From: Acidobacteriota bacterium
GTDB lineage: Bacteria > Acidobacteriota > Blastocatellia > Pyrinomonadales > Pyrinomonadaceae
Length of the DNA: 64,000 nucleotides
Direction: 5' to 3'
Assembly: GCA_016700175.1 (NCBI GenBank)
Contig: CP065003.1
Location: 4,412,001-4,476,000, forward strand
The notes under the pieces were generated by a model, which made no database searches, was not told where the DNA came from, and saw only the letters and a list, made by a program, of their open reading frames with translations. Shown piece by piece: positions 1 to 7,801 of the stretch. Positions within the stretch are counted from its first letter, which is position 1, and every line of letters starts with the position of its first letter. The position numbers and the translations under genes are program-made.

Positions 1-19
1 ACGTCGTGATGGCGGGCAT
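1..19 (-). CDS. 5' end of the next gene of the hydroxyproline operon (partial)
   Basis: A minus-strand ATG at 19-17 is preceded by a strong Shine-Dalgarno (GGAAAGGAGT, 30-21) and lies 18 bp after the stop of the dehydrogenase alpha subunit. Only six codons (MPAITT) are in the window, so the product cannot be identified. By analogy with known hydroxyproline pathways, the next step would be a dihydrodipicolinate-synthase-like deaminase or a semialdehyde dehydrogenase. That is inference from context only. Confidence 0.6.
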
Positions 20-37
20 CACTCCTTTCCAGTTCAT

Positions 38-1327
38 TCAGTCTTTCTCCGTTTTAAAATTCGCGAGTTCCGACACGCGCAAAGGAACTATCGGCGGCCT
101 TATCGAGTTTGTTCCCCATCCGAAAAGCGCCTCGCAGGCTGAGCCGCAGACCCTTCCCTGACAGGAACCCATACCGATCCTTGTCTGAAGCTTCGCCTTG
201 ATGAAGTTGTCGCAATCCTTGATCTTGCCAAACTCCACGTCCTCGCACCGGCAGACGATCGTGTCGTCCGTCATTATCTCCAGCAGCGTGTCCCTGTCCA
301 ATTCGAACGTCCGGTTCATCGCGCTTGCGAATCGGCCCAGCCGTTCTTCTTCCGCAGCGAATCCTCGGGCGTCGCCCTCGACGCCGGCAGCAGCGAGCCC
401 CGCCCGGCGGCCTTCAAGAAGGGACTTTTCGACTCCCCCGATGCCTGCAAGCTCTCCCGCACAGTAGATATCTTCGTGCTCGTACAAAAAGTCTTCAGCC
501 GTCGCTGCCTTTTGGCCTTCCAAAGCGATGACCGTGCCTTCAAGTGCGAACACGTCAAGCAGCAAGGCAACCTCGGTATTGCCGGTCAGGTGGTACCCGA
601 CCGCGAGAAGATCGCATTCGATGTTCGAAGTCCTTCCATTCTTTTTGACGGCAACTGCCTCGAGAAGATTCGAGCCGTGAGCGGCCGTGACGACCGATCC
701 GGTCGAGTACCGAATGCCGGCGGTCGCAATTCTTAACTTCATCGCTTCGGCGAATTTCCCGGGCACCCTCAGCGAAGCCAGGCCGAGCTTGATCAGTTTC
801 TTCGCAGACGCCTGCTCAGCGATCACCAGGACATTCCCGCCTTTCTTCTTAAGATAGGCCGCGACGGCAAGAAGCAGAGGCCCCGTTCCCGCGACCACGA
901 TCCGCTTTCCGCCGATGTCATAGCCGCCTTTCACGAGCGCCTGAAGCCCGCCCGCGCCGAACACACCCGGAAGCGTCCAGCCGGGAACGGGGATGAACCG
1001 CTCGCGGGCTCCGGTCGCGATGATGACCTTGTCGTAGGCGATCGGGAACGATTTTCCGTTCGAGACAGCGAGAATCCGTTTGTCTGGAAGCGATGCGACA
1101 CAGGTGCAGGACGGGATCATCTCGACGCCGTTCTTCTCCAACACGTCGACAAGTTGCTTTGCCTTACCAGACAGCGCGCTTTTTTCCGCGCGCCATATCT
1201 GGCCGCCGAACGCCGGGTTCTCGTCGATGACGGTTACTTGCTTGCCGTGTGAAGAAGCGGCCTCCGCCGCCGCGAGACCCGCCGGGCCGCCTCCGATGAC
1301 CAGAATCTCTGTGCGTCTGTCAGCCAC
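38..1327 (-). CDS. FAD/NAD(P)-binding oxidoreductase, D-hydroxyproline dehydrogenase alpha-like subunit
   Basis: About 429 aa. The N-terminus carries a Rossmann dinucleotide-binding motif (VIGGGPAGLAAAEAA) and a second GTGPLLLAVAAYL motif lies near residue 150. The C-terminus has a BFD-like [2Fe-2S] cysteine set (IVCRCEDV, then GMGSCQGRVCG). This is the layout of the alpha subunits of heteromeric amino-acid dehydrogenases of the HcnB/sarcosine-oxidase/LhpBEF type, which pass electrons from an imino-acid-oxidising beta subunit to an acceptor. I chose the GTG at 1327 because it overlaps the upstream ferredoxin stop by 8 bp (GTGGCTGA) and places the Rossmann fold at the N-terminus; an upstream ATG at 1384 would overlap that gene far more. 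Position after an epimerase and a DAO-type subunit supports D-hydroxyproline as substrate, but this is inferred from neighbours. Confidence 0.82.
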   Translation of the reverse strand: MADRRTEILVIGGGPAGLAAAEAASSHGKQVTVIDENPAFGGQIWRAEKSALSGKAKQLVDVLEKNGVEMIPSCTCVASLPDKRILAVSNGKSFPIAYDKVIIATGARERFIPVPGWTLPGVFGAGGLQALVKGGYDIGGKRIVVAGTGPLLLAVAAYLKKKGGNVLVIAEQASAKKLIKLGLASLRVPGKFAEAMKLRIATAGIRYSTGSVVTAAHGSNLLEAVAVKKNGRTSNIECDLLAVGYHLTGNTEVALLLDVFALEGTVIALEGQKAATAEDFLYEHEDIYCAGELAGIGGVEKSLLEGRRAGLAAAGVEGDARGFAAEEERLGRFASAMNRTFELDRDTLLEIMTDDTIVCRCEDVEFGKIKDCDNFIKAKLQTRIGMGSCQGRVCGSACEALFGWGTNSIRPPIVPLRVSELANFKTEKD

Positions 1328-1568
1328 CAGTTTCGATCTCCATTCCGTCGCAGACCGGCTCAAGGCACGAACGCACGTTCGCAACCCCGTCGATCGTCAC
1401 GCGGCATTCAAAGCAGATGCCCATCCCGCAGAGCGGCACCCTCGGTTCGCCCTTCACGGATGTTCGAAAGGCGGTGATGCCTGCGTTGAGCAATGCGGAA
1501 GCGACGATCGTCCCGGCGGCAGTTTCGTGTTCTGCGCCGTCGATCTTTATCTTGAGGTTCTCAGACAT
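1320..1568 (-). CDS. small (2Fe-2S)-binding subunit of the dehydrogenase
   Basis: An 82-aa ferredoxin-fold protein with the plant-type cluster arrangement C-x4-C-x2-C followed by a distal cysteine (VPLCGMGICFECRV, then RSCLEPVC). It matches the gamma/HcnA-like subunits that accompany FAD dehydrogenases of this class and probably transfers electrons between the two flavoprotein subunits. The ATG at 1568 starts directly before SENLKIKIDG and overlaps the preceding gene's stop by 8 bp (ATGTCTGA). A longer frame reaching 1706 lies inside the upstream gene and is rejected. The tight overlaps on both sides suggest translational coupling and fixed stoichiometry. Confidence 0.85.
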   Translation of the reverse strand: MSENLKIKIDGAEHETAAGTIVASALLNAGITAFRTSVKGEPRVPLCGMGICFECRVTIDGVANVRSCLEPVCDGMEIETGG

Positions 1569-2670
1569 CGATTCGTTTCGGTGAATAGGGCTCCCTTGGG
1601 ATCGCTGACACGCGCCCCAGGATCTCGTCGGCGATAAGCGCCGCCGTCCCCAACGAGGTCGTGATCCCGAGGCCTTCGTGCCCGGTCGCCGCGAAAACGT
1701 GATCATATTCCCTGACCTTTCCGATATACGGGAGCCCGTCCGGAGTCGCGGGTCTGAAGCCCGTCCAAATCCTTGTAGCGTTTACGCCGGCGGCAGAAGG
1801 GAAGTACTCCAGCGCCCGTTTCATCATTTTGCCTACGATCTCGAAATCGACCGAAGGGTCGTTTGATCCGTATTGTCTGGAAGAGCCGATCAATAGCTGG
1901 CCGGTCTTTCTGGGCTGGATGTTGAAGGCGACCGAGTCTTCATCGGTGCCGTGGGCAGACTTCAGGTAGCCGAGCTCGACAAGCTGATGATTGACGGCAG
2001 TGCTCGTTCGTTCCGTGATGACGAGATGGCCTTTTCTGGGTCTTACCGCTCTCGCCAGTTCGGGGAGCAAAGTGCTTCCGCATCCGGCCGCGACAACGAT
2101 ATGCTCGGCTTCGATACGTTCACCCGTCCAGGTCTCGACCAACCCGTCGATGACCATCGAGACGGAAGCGTTTCGCTGAACTGAGGCCCCGTAAGCCTCC
2201 GCCCTGTTGACAAGGAAATTGGTCGCAACGGGCTGATATACCACCGAATCGCCGGGGACACGAAGTGCACCAGACAAGCCCTTTTTCAGATTCGGTTCGG
2301 CTGATCTGAGGGATCGCTCGTCGAGGATCTCTGACGCGAGTCCTATCTCAGCGTACTTCCAGAATTTTCTGTCGACTTCCTCCATTTCTTCTTCATCCGA
2401 GGCGATCCAGAGCGTACCGCAGTTTTCGAATTCTGCCTCGGGCGGAAGTTCGACCGCGAGTTCATTCCAAAGTTGTTGCGAATACGAAGTCAACGCGAAT
2501 TGCGCCTCTGAATCGTCCATCACGACGATGTGGCCCATACCCGCGGCCGTCGCGGGGGCGTGTTCCGCTCGGCTGTCGAGGATACAAACTGAAAGGCCTT
2601 CCGCCGAAAGCCGGTCTGCGCAGGCCGCTCCGACGATTCCTGCCCCGATTATCGCGACGTCGTAGGTCAT
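1561..2670 (-). CDS. DAO-family FAD-dependent oxidoreductase, D-hydroxyproline dehydrogenase beta-like
   Basis: A 369-aa flavoprotein. The N-terminus YDVAIIGAGIVGAACADRLSAEGLSV is the classic GxGxxG FAD site of the D-amino-acid/glycine/sarcosine oxidase family. The C-terminus has the family's second FAD signature (RIWTGFRPATPDGLPYIG, HEGLGITTSLGTA). It should oxidise a secondary amino acid, most likely cis-4-hydroxy-D-proline made by the upstream epimerase, to an imine. Its ATG overlaps the epimerase stop by 4 bp (ATGA) and its own stop overlaps the ferredoxin start by 8 bp, so the three redox subunits are probably made as one complex. The substrate assignment rests on the operon. Confidence 0.85.
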   Translation of the reverse strand: MTYDVAIIGAGIVGAACADRLSAEGLSVCILDSRAEHAPATAAGMGHIVVMDDSEAQFALTSYSQQLWNELAVELPPEAEFENCGTLWIASDEEEMEEVDRKFWKYAEIGLASEILDERSLRSAEPNLKKGLSGALRVPGDSVVYQPVATNFLVNRAEAYGASVQRNASVSMVIDGLVETWTGERIEAEHIVVAAGCGSTLLPELARAVRPRKGHLVITERTSTAVNHQLVELGYLKSAHGTDEDSVAFNIQPRKTGQLLIGSSRQYGSNDPSVDFEIVGKMMKRALEYFPSAAGVNATRIWTGFRPATPDGLPYIGKVREYDHVFAATGHEGLGITTSLGTAALIADEILGRVSAIPREPYSPKRIDV

Positions 2671-3626
2671 TTAGCAGGAGAACCTTGCGGGATCCCAAAA
2701 GCAAACGGATCTTCAGTGGAGATTATCAGCTCCGCCTTAGAGACGATGTGCGCCGTACCGCGTACCGAGGGGACCACCTTGCCGTCGACGAGCTCGAACG
2801 ACGCTTCGAAGCGGCTGCCGATCACGCTCTCCTGGACCCACTTTTCGTCTTCCTCGAGCTTGCCGTCTTCGGCGAGGCACGCGACCTTCGCGCTCGTCCC
2901 CGTCCCGCAGGGGCTTCGGTCGTAATCGTTTCCAGGGCAAAGGACGAAGTTCCGGCTGTCGGCGTTTTCGGACGGCGAGAAGATCTCGATGTGGTCGATC
3001 TCGGCGCCGTTCTCACCGGTGATCCCGTTCGCAGCGAGGGCGTGCTTGACCGCGGCCGTGAATCCGGTCATCTCGCCGATCGCAGCCGGTCCGATCTCGA
3101 ACGGGTGCTTGTCGATCAGGAAGAACCAGTTGCCTCCCCAGGCGATGTCGCCGGCCACATCGCCGTATCCGACGACGTTGACGGAAACGTCCTTTTTGAA
3201 GCGATGGCTCGGGACGTTGCGAACGGTCACGGACCCATCCTCGTGAAGCTCCGCCGTCACGGTTCCGACGACCGTTTCGATCGAGACGGGTCCCGGCCTG
3301 ACCTCGCCGAGGTATTCCAGGGTTCGCACAAGCCCGATCGTTCCGTGCCCGCACATCCCCAGGTATCCGGCGTTGTTGAAGAAGATCACGGCACAGTCGT
3401 TTGAGGGATCGAACGGCTCAAGAAGCAACGCCCCTACGATCGCGGAGTGCCCGCGCGGCTCGTTCACGACCGCCGAGCGGAGGTGGTCGAGGTTTGTACG
3501 GAAGTCTTCAAGCTTTGCCTTCAGCGATTCCCCTTCGAGCAGGGGAAACCCGCTTGTGACGACGCGTGTCGGCTCGCCTTCGGTGTGCGAGTCGATGACG
3601 GAGATGATCAGGGGATCATTGGGCAT
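2667..3626 (-). CDS. proline racemase family, 4-hydroxyproline 2-epimerase
   Basis: 319 aa, the usual length for the proline racemase fold. Both catalytic cysteines are present: MCGHGT near residue 91 and SPCGTGTSA near residue 238. That argues for a two-base racemase/epimerase rather than the trans-3-hydroxyproline dehydratase branch, which has a Thr or Ser in place of the first Cys. It would convert trans-4-hydroxy-L-proline, released from collagen-like protein, into cis-4-hydroxy-D-proline for the downstream flavoenzyme. First gene of the minus-strand operon. No clear Shine-Dalgarno or sigma-70 promoter was found upstream, where repeats begin. Proline racemase itself is the main alternative. 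Confidence 0.85.
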   Translation of the reverse strand: MPNDPLIISVIDSHTEGEPTRVVTSGFPLLEGESLKAKLEDFRTNLDHLRSAVVNEPRGHSAIVGALLLEPFDPSNDCAVIFFNNAGYLGMCGHGTIGLVRTLEYLGEVRPGPVSIETVVGTVTAELHEDGSVTVRNVPSHRFKKDVSVNVVGYGDVAGDIAWGGNWFFLIDKHPFEIGPAAIGEMTGFTAAVKHALAANGITGENGAEIDHIEIFSPSENADSRNFVLCPGNDYDRSPCGTGTSAKVACLAEDGKLEEDEKWVQESVIGSRFEASFELVDGKVVPSVRGTAHIVSKAELIISTEDPFAFGIPQGSPAK

Positions 3627-3843
3627 ATCTGTGCGTGAATCGTAAATCGTGAATCAGTACCCGGAGCGGTAGCGACGGGCACAGATCTTAGTTGCTTTAG
3701 GTATTTTTTACCACAGAGTACGCGGAGGATCGCACAGAGGACACAAAGCCATACCCGGTTCTCCTTCGCGCCTTGGAGCCTCCGTAGTTACCTTTTTTGC
3801 CCGTCGCTACCGGCTCCGCGTACTGAAGTGTTGAGCGGAAAAT

Positions 3844-3919
3844 GAGTTCCCGCAAAGACGCCAAGCCGCAAAGGTCCGCAAAGAAGAAGTTGAACGGCAA
3901 TCGAACCTGCGCAGTATCT
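3844..3919. repeat. 76-bp repeat copy A ('cgcaaag' module)
   Basis: Nearly identical to 4311-4386: gagttc, cgcaaag.cgccaagccgca, then a shared stretch through cggcaatcgaacctgcg. Differences are limited to a few substitutions. It belongs to the same dispersed family as the 27-kb tandem units, which also begin with a cgcaaagg core. Confidence 0.85.
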
Positions 3920-4310
3920 GTCTGACTTCTGACTTCTGACTTCTGACTTCTGACTTCTGTCTCCAGTCTCCCGTCTCCTGTCTCTTGTTCCGTGTTCCTC
4001 CGTGTGAACCTCCGTGCCCTCTGTGAGATTCTCTGTGTTCTCTGTGGTTAAATCTTTTACCAGCGGTTGTGGTTTGTGGATATTGAGATCCCGCGATGCC
4101 GCAAAGGGCCGCAAAGAAGAAGGGTTGTCGTAAGGACTCAATGGTACGCGCGAGGGACGCACGGACACTTAGCGGCTTTTGCGAAACCCTTCGAGACCTT
4201 TGCAGTTGAATCGCAATGTTGCAAGTTAGTACTTCAGGCGAAATTCGAGGCGCGAATCCCTATCGGGCCCGTAGAGGCCGCGGTGGGTACTGACTTGCTG
4301 TTCCGGAGAA

Positions 4311-4386
4311 GAGTTCTCGCAAAGGCGCCAAGCCGCAAAGGTCCGCAAAGAAGAAGTTGAACGGCAATCGAACCTGCGTGGTATCT
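4311..4386. repeat. 76-bp repeat copy B
   Basis: Partner of 3844-3919 about 467 bp away in direct orientation. It is followed by the (gtctccc)n tract and then by the same 'tccgtgttcct..gtgtgaacctccgtg' tail found after copy A. The whole composite element, not just the 76 bp, therefore appears duplicated. Confidence 0.85.
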
Positions 4387-4560
4387 TGCCGTCTCCCGTC
4401 TCCCGTCTCCCGTCTCCCGTCTCCCGCCTCCTCCTCCGTGTTCCTCAGTGTGAACCTCCGTGCTCTCTGTGGTAATAATCTATATAACACCATAAGCTGC
4501 GAGAAAGGAGACCCGGCCCGTCGCGGCCGCCGCAGGTGCTGATCAATTTAGGCGATACCA

Positions 4561-4581
4561 GGGCGGGGACAAGCCCCGCCC
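4561..4581. repeat. palindromic hairpin upstream of the deacetylase gene
   Basis: Perfect 8-bp stem GGGCGGGG / CCCCGCCC with a 5-nt loop, ending 9 bp before the next start codon. A related 'cgggtacgagtcccgcccctac' element sits just before the MazG-like gene at 32748-32775, so this is a dispersed REP-like palindrome. It may also fold in the mRNA leader. Confidence 0.6.
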
Positions 4582-4590
4582 CTACGTTCG

Positions 4591-5538
4591 ATGAAGACTG
4601 CGATAATCCACAACGACATATACCTCAAGCACGACACCGGTTTCGGACACCCGGAGAGCCCCGAGCGGTACCGCCGCGTGATGGAAGCCCTTCGCGGCGA
4701 TGAAGAGCTATGGAACTCGTGCGAGATCATAGAGGCGCGCGAGGTCTCGAAGGGCATCATCCAGGCGGCGCACACGGAAGACCATTACAAGCTTGTCGAG
4801 AACGCTTTCGCCAACGGTTACGAGGCGCTTGACCACGACACGATGATCTCGATCAACACCTTCGACGCCGCCGTCCACGCGGCCGGAGGCGTCTGCTCCG
4901 CCATCGACGCGGTGATGGAAGGGAAGGCCGACAACGCGTTCGTGGCAGTCCGGCCTCCCGGGCACCACGCCACTGCGGAGAACGCGATGGGCTTCTGCCT
5001 GTTCAACAACGTCGCTATCGGGGCGAAGTACGCGCAGAACCGCTACAAGGAGATCGAGCGGGTAGCGATCGTCGACTGGGACGTCCATCACGGCAACGGC
5101 ACTCAGGGGATCTTTTACGACGATCCTTCAGTGTTCTTCTTCTCGATGCACCAGTACCCCTGGTATCCGGGAACGGGATCGCGCGGCGAGACCGGATACG
5201 GCCGCGGACGCGGATACACGATGAACCTCCCGGTAAAAGGCGGGACCGAGGCGGGTGTCCAGCGCTCGCAGTTCGACAACGCGATCTCGGGCATCGCGGG
5301 CGGTTTCAAGCCCGACCTGATCATCATCTCGGCGGGCTTCGACGCGCATTTGACCGACCCGCTTGGATTGCTCAGGCTTGAGAATCCCGATTTCAAGGCG
5401 ATGACGCAGGTGATCAAGGACTGGGCGGCTGATGTCTGCGAAGGCCGCGTCGTGTCGGCGCTCGAGGGCGGGTACAATCTCTACACGCTCGGAGGGACGG
5501 TGGCGGCACACGTGTCGACATTGGCCGGTGAGCAGTGA
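4591..5538 (+). CDS. histone deacetylase family protein (AcuC/HdaH-like zinc amidohydrolase)
   Basis: 315 aa, complete arginase/deacetylase-fold enzyme. Visible family signatures: HDTGFGHPESPERYR near residue 14, RPPGHHA at 121-127 (tandem catalytic histidines), VDWDVHHGNGTQ at 161 (zinc-ligand Asp/His) and SAGFDAHLTDPLG near 250 (second zinc Asp). It should remove acyl groups from acetyl-lysine or small acetylated amines in the cytoplasm. The natural substrate in bacteria is usually unknown. No good ribosome binding site precedes the ATG; the leader is occupied by a palindrome. The gene stands alone between two repeat fields, so the neighbours give no functional clue. Confidence 0.88.
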   Translation: MKTAIIHNDIYLKHDTGFGHPESPERYRRVMEALRGDEELWNSCEIIEAREVSKGIIQAAHTEDHYKLVENAFANGYEALDHDTMISINTFDAAVHAAGGVCSAIDAVMEGKADNAFVAVRPPGHHATAENAMGFCLFNNVAIGAKYAQNRYKEIERVAIVDWDVHHGNGTQGIFYDDPSVFFFSMHQYPWYPGTGSRGETGYGRGRGYTMNLPVKGGTEAGVQRSQFDNAISGIAGGFKPDLIIISAGFDAHLTDPLGLLRLENPDFKAMTQVIKDWAADVCEGRVVSALEGGYNLYTLGGTVAAHVSTLAGEQ

Positions 5539-5554
5539 GCGGTGAGCCGTTTAG

Positions 5555-5574
5555 CCCCCGCACTTGTGCGGGGG
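5555..5574. repeat. hairpin downstream of the deacetylase gene
   Basis: CCCCCGCAC / GTGCGGGGG, a 9-bp perfect stem 16 bp after the stop codon. There is no T-tract on either side, so it is a weak candidate terminator or a mobile palindrome. The adjacent 'gtgagccgtttagcc' motif recurs at 31.4 kb beside another hairpin. Confidence 0.6.
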
Positions 5575-5600
5575 ACTTAGAGTGGTGAGCCGTGTCCGAA

Positions 5601-6500
5601 TCCCGCGCTGACGCTTGGGCTTCAGATATGACCCACCGCTTACGACTTACTGCTCTCTGCTGTCGGCTCACTCTCTACAATAGCCCGCGCTGACGCTTGG
5701 GCTTCAGACACGGCTCACGGCTCACTCTCTACAGTAGCCCGCGCTGACGCTTGGGCTTCGGACACGGCTCACCGCTCGCTCTCTACGGTAGCCCGCGCTG
5801 ACGCTTGGGCTTCGGACACGGCTCACTGCTCACCGCTCACTCTCTGCGGTAGCCCGTGCTGACGCTTGGGCTTCAGATATGACCCACCGCTTACGACTTA
5901 CTGCTCTCTGCTGTCGGCTCACTCTCTACGGTAGCCCGCGCTGACGCTTGGGCTTCGGACACGGCTCACCGCTCACTCTCTACGGTAGCCCGCGCTGACG
6001 CTTGGGCTTCGGACACAGCTCACCGCTCACTCTCTGCGGTAGCCCGTGCTGACGCTTGGGCTTCAGATATGACCCACCGCTTACGACTTACTGCTCTCTG
6101 CTGTCGGCTCACTCTCTACAATAGCCCGCGCTGACGCTTGGGCTTCGGACATGGCCCACCGCTTACGACTTACTGCTATCTGCTGGCGGCTCACTCTCTA
6201 CAGTAGCCCGCGCTGACGCTTGGGCTTCGGACACGGCTCACCGCTCACTCTCCACGGTAGCCCGTGCTGACGCTTGGGCTTCGGACGCGGCTCACCGCTC
6301 ACCGCTCACTCTCTGCGGTAGCCCGCGCTGACGCTTGGGCTTCAGACACGGCTCACCGCTCACCGCTCACTCTCTGCGGTAGCCCGCGCTGACGCTTGGG
6401 CTTCGGACACGGCTCACCGCTCACCGCTCACTCTCTACCGTAGCCCGCGCTAACGCTTGGGCTTCGGACACGGCTCACCGCTCACAGCTCACCGCTCACT
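5601..6500. repeat. tandem array of about 14 units with three unit lengths (54/61/82 bp)
   Basis: Each unit begins with tagcccgcgctgacgcttgg, continues with gcttcggacacggctcac, and ends ctcactctctac-gg. Unit starts are 5681, 5735, 5789, 5850, 5932, 5986, 6040, 6122, 6204, 6258, 6319, 6380 and 6441, with a further edge copy from 5601. Spacings are 54 bp (basic), 61 bp (one extra 'caccgct' heptamer) or 82 bp (a longer middle containing gatatgacccaccgcttacg). The unit core agccc..gggct can form an imperfect hairpin. There are no unique spacers, no cas genes and no open frame through the array, so it is neither CRISPR nor coding. Single diverged copies occur at about 31.5, 32.45 and 32.68 kb. Confidence 0.95.
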
Positions 6501-6556
6501 GTGTTACACTTTCCCCACACGCAGAATCAGGAACCTCAGATCAGGAGAAAGTAGAG

Positions 6557-6841
6557 ATGCCCGACATTGAAATTCCCTGCATCCAGTGCAAAGAGATCTT
6601 TCAGTTCACCGAGAAAGAACAGGAGATCTTCTACGAGCGCAATCTTATGCCGCCGCAGAGGTGCCCTCAGTGCCGCGGAAAGAAGGCGGGCCAGGCGCAG
6701 GCAGAATCGGGTTCCAAGTTCGAGATAGTCTGCGACCACTGCGGAAAGCACGACAAGGTGCCGTTTCAGCCGAAAGTGGGGAGGCCCGTTCTGTGCAAGG
6801 ATTGCTATAATGCAAGCCGTTCGAGGGCCCGCGTGGCCTGA
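6557..6841 (+). CDS. small zinc-ribbon protein with four CxxC pairs
   Basis: 94 aa with four Cys-x2-Cys knuckles: C8/C11, C36/C39, C59/C62 and C80/C83. That is enough for two zinc ribbons. The C-terminal part (HDKVPFQPKVGRPVLCKDCY) matches the widespread CxxC-type zinc-ribbon domain found in small bacterial proteins that probably bind nucleic acid or protein. Function is unknown. A good Shine-Dalgarno (caggag) lies upstream, and the leader follows directly after the tandem repeat array. A second, unrelated small zinc-ribbon protein occurs at 53908. Confidence 0.8.
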   Translation: MPDIEIPCIQCKEIFQFTEKEQEIFYERNLMPPQRCPQCRGKKAGQAQAESGSKFEIVCDHCGKHDKVPFQPKVGRPVLCKDCYNASRSRARVA

Positions 6842-6867
6842 ATAGTTCAAAACACTGGAACAGCGCT

Positions 6868-6906
6868 GCCCCCGGCCGCACGACGTGTCCGGGGGCGGCC
6901 GTCTTT
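6868..6906 (+). terminator. GC-rich hairpin, possible terminator
   Basis: GCCCCCGG (6868-6875) pairs with CCGGGGGC (6889-6896) after the zinc-ribbon gene. The following T-run is weak (gtctttct), so termination is plausible but not certain. Confidence 0.45.
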
Positions 6907-6925
6907 CTGGAGGTAATTCGTCTTT

Positions 6926-7717
6926 ATGTTCGAGACGGTCAAATACGAAATAAATGAGAATGTCGCGACGATCATTCTGAACAGGCCCGAGGCGCTGAAT
7001 GCGCTCTCGAGGCAGATCACTGCGGATCTGACCTCCGCGATCGAGAAGGCGATCGAGGACGGCGCGCGGGCGGTGATCGTCACGGGAGAGGGAAGGGCGT
7101 TTTGCGCAGGCGGCGACCTTCGCGAGATGAAGGTACTGTGGGAATCGGAGGGCCGGATCGAGGCGTTCCTCGAAGACCCTTTGGCGGCGCTTCACGGACT
7201 GATCACCCTCATTCGCGAGACGCCGGTCCCGTTTATAGCCGCCGTGAACGGCGTGTGTGCGGGCGCAGGATCGAACATCGCGCTAGCCTGCGATCTTGTC
7301 ATCGCCTCGGAGAGCGCGAGCTTCAACCAGGCATTCATAAAGATCGGGCTTTCGCCCGACTGCGGAGGCAGTTTCTTTCTGCCGCGTGCCGTCGGCGAGA
7401 AACGCGCTGCCGAACTGCTTATGACTGGAGACACTATCTCGGCTTCCGACGCGTTAAGTATGGGAATGATCAACCGCGCGGTTCCGGACGAGATGCTTAT
7501 GCAGGAGACGTCCGTGCTGGCGGCGAAGCTGGCGGCCGCTCCGACGGCGGTGATCGGAAGGATCAAGAAGATGCTGAATGCGAGCTCTTCGAACGATCTG
7601 GATGCGCAGCTCCGAATCGAGCACGAAATGCAGCTCGAATCCGGGCGCGGCGGCGATTTCAAGGAAGGCGTTGCGGCATTTCTGGAGAAGCGTCCTCCGC
7701 AGTTCAGAGGGGATTGA
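6926..7717 (+). CDS. enoyl-CoA hydratase/isomerase family protein
   Basis: 263-aa crotonase-fold enzyme of normal family length. Oxyanion-hole segments are visible: AFCAGGDLREM near residue 55 and NGVCAGAGSNIALACDLVIAS near residue 106. The sequence IGLSPDCGGSFFLPR places an acidic residue where PaaG/PaaB-type isomerases and hydratases have it. It should act on an acyl-CoA in fatty-acid or aromatic-acid breakdown; the exact substrate cannot be read. A ribosome-binding-like ctggaggt lies about 10 nt upstream. The downstream MFS gene follows after 84 bp and may be co-transcribed. Confidence 0.85.
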   Translation: MFETVKYEINENVATIILNRPEALNALSRQITADLTSAIEKAIEDGARAVIVTGEGRAFCAGGDLREMKVLWESEGRIEAFLEDPLAALHGLITLIRETPVPFIAAVNGVCAGAGSNIALACDLVIASESASFNQAFIKIGLSPDCGGSFFLPRAVGEKRAAELLMTGDTISASDALSMGMINRAVPDEMLMQETSVLAAKLAAAPTAVIGRIKKMLNASSSNDLDAQLRIEHEMQLESGRGGDFKEGVAAFLEKRPPQFRGD

Positions 7718-7801
7718 CCGGATCCAAAACCTTTTCGCAGGGCAAGCCGTTAGGTATAAGTTCCTGGCGGCTTGAACTTTTTCAGGATCGGCGGCGTTCG
7801 T

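Larger units (their letters stand above)
3627..4590. repeat. repeat-rich spacer with dispersed 'ccacagag/cgcaaag' elements
   Basis: No credible gene in 964 bp. It holds fragments related to the 'accacagag' and 'cctccgtg..ctctgtgg' elements seen again near 27 kb, 32.5 kb and 43.6 kb (for example around 3710-3750, 3990-4050 and 4434-4475). It also contains a 76-bp duplicated module at 3844-3919 and 4311-4386. Each copy is followed by a different 7-bp microsatellite: (acttctg)n at about 3924-3959 and (gtctccc)n at about 4391-4425. Short open frames here are repeat artefacts. Confidence 0.8.

Noticed and set aside
5601..6500. CRISPR array
   Set aside because: The units abut without unique spacers, vary in length by internal insertions, and no cas genes are nearby.
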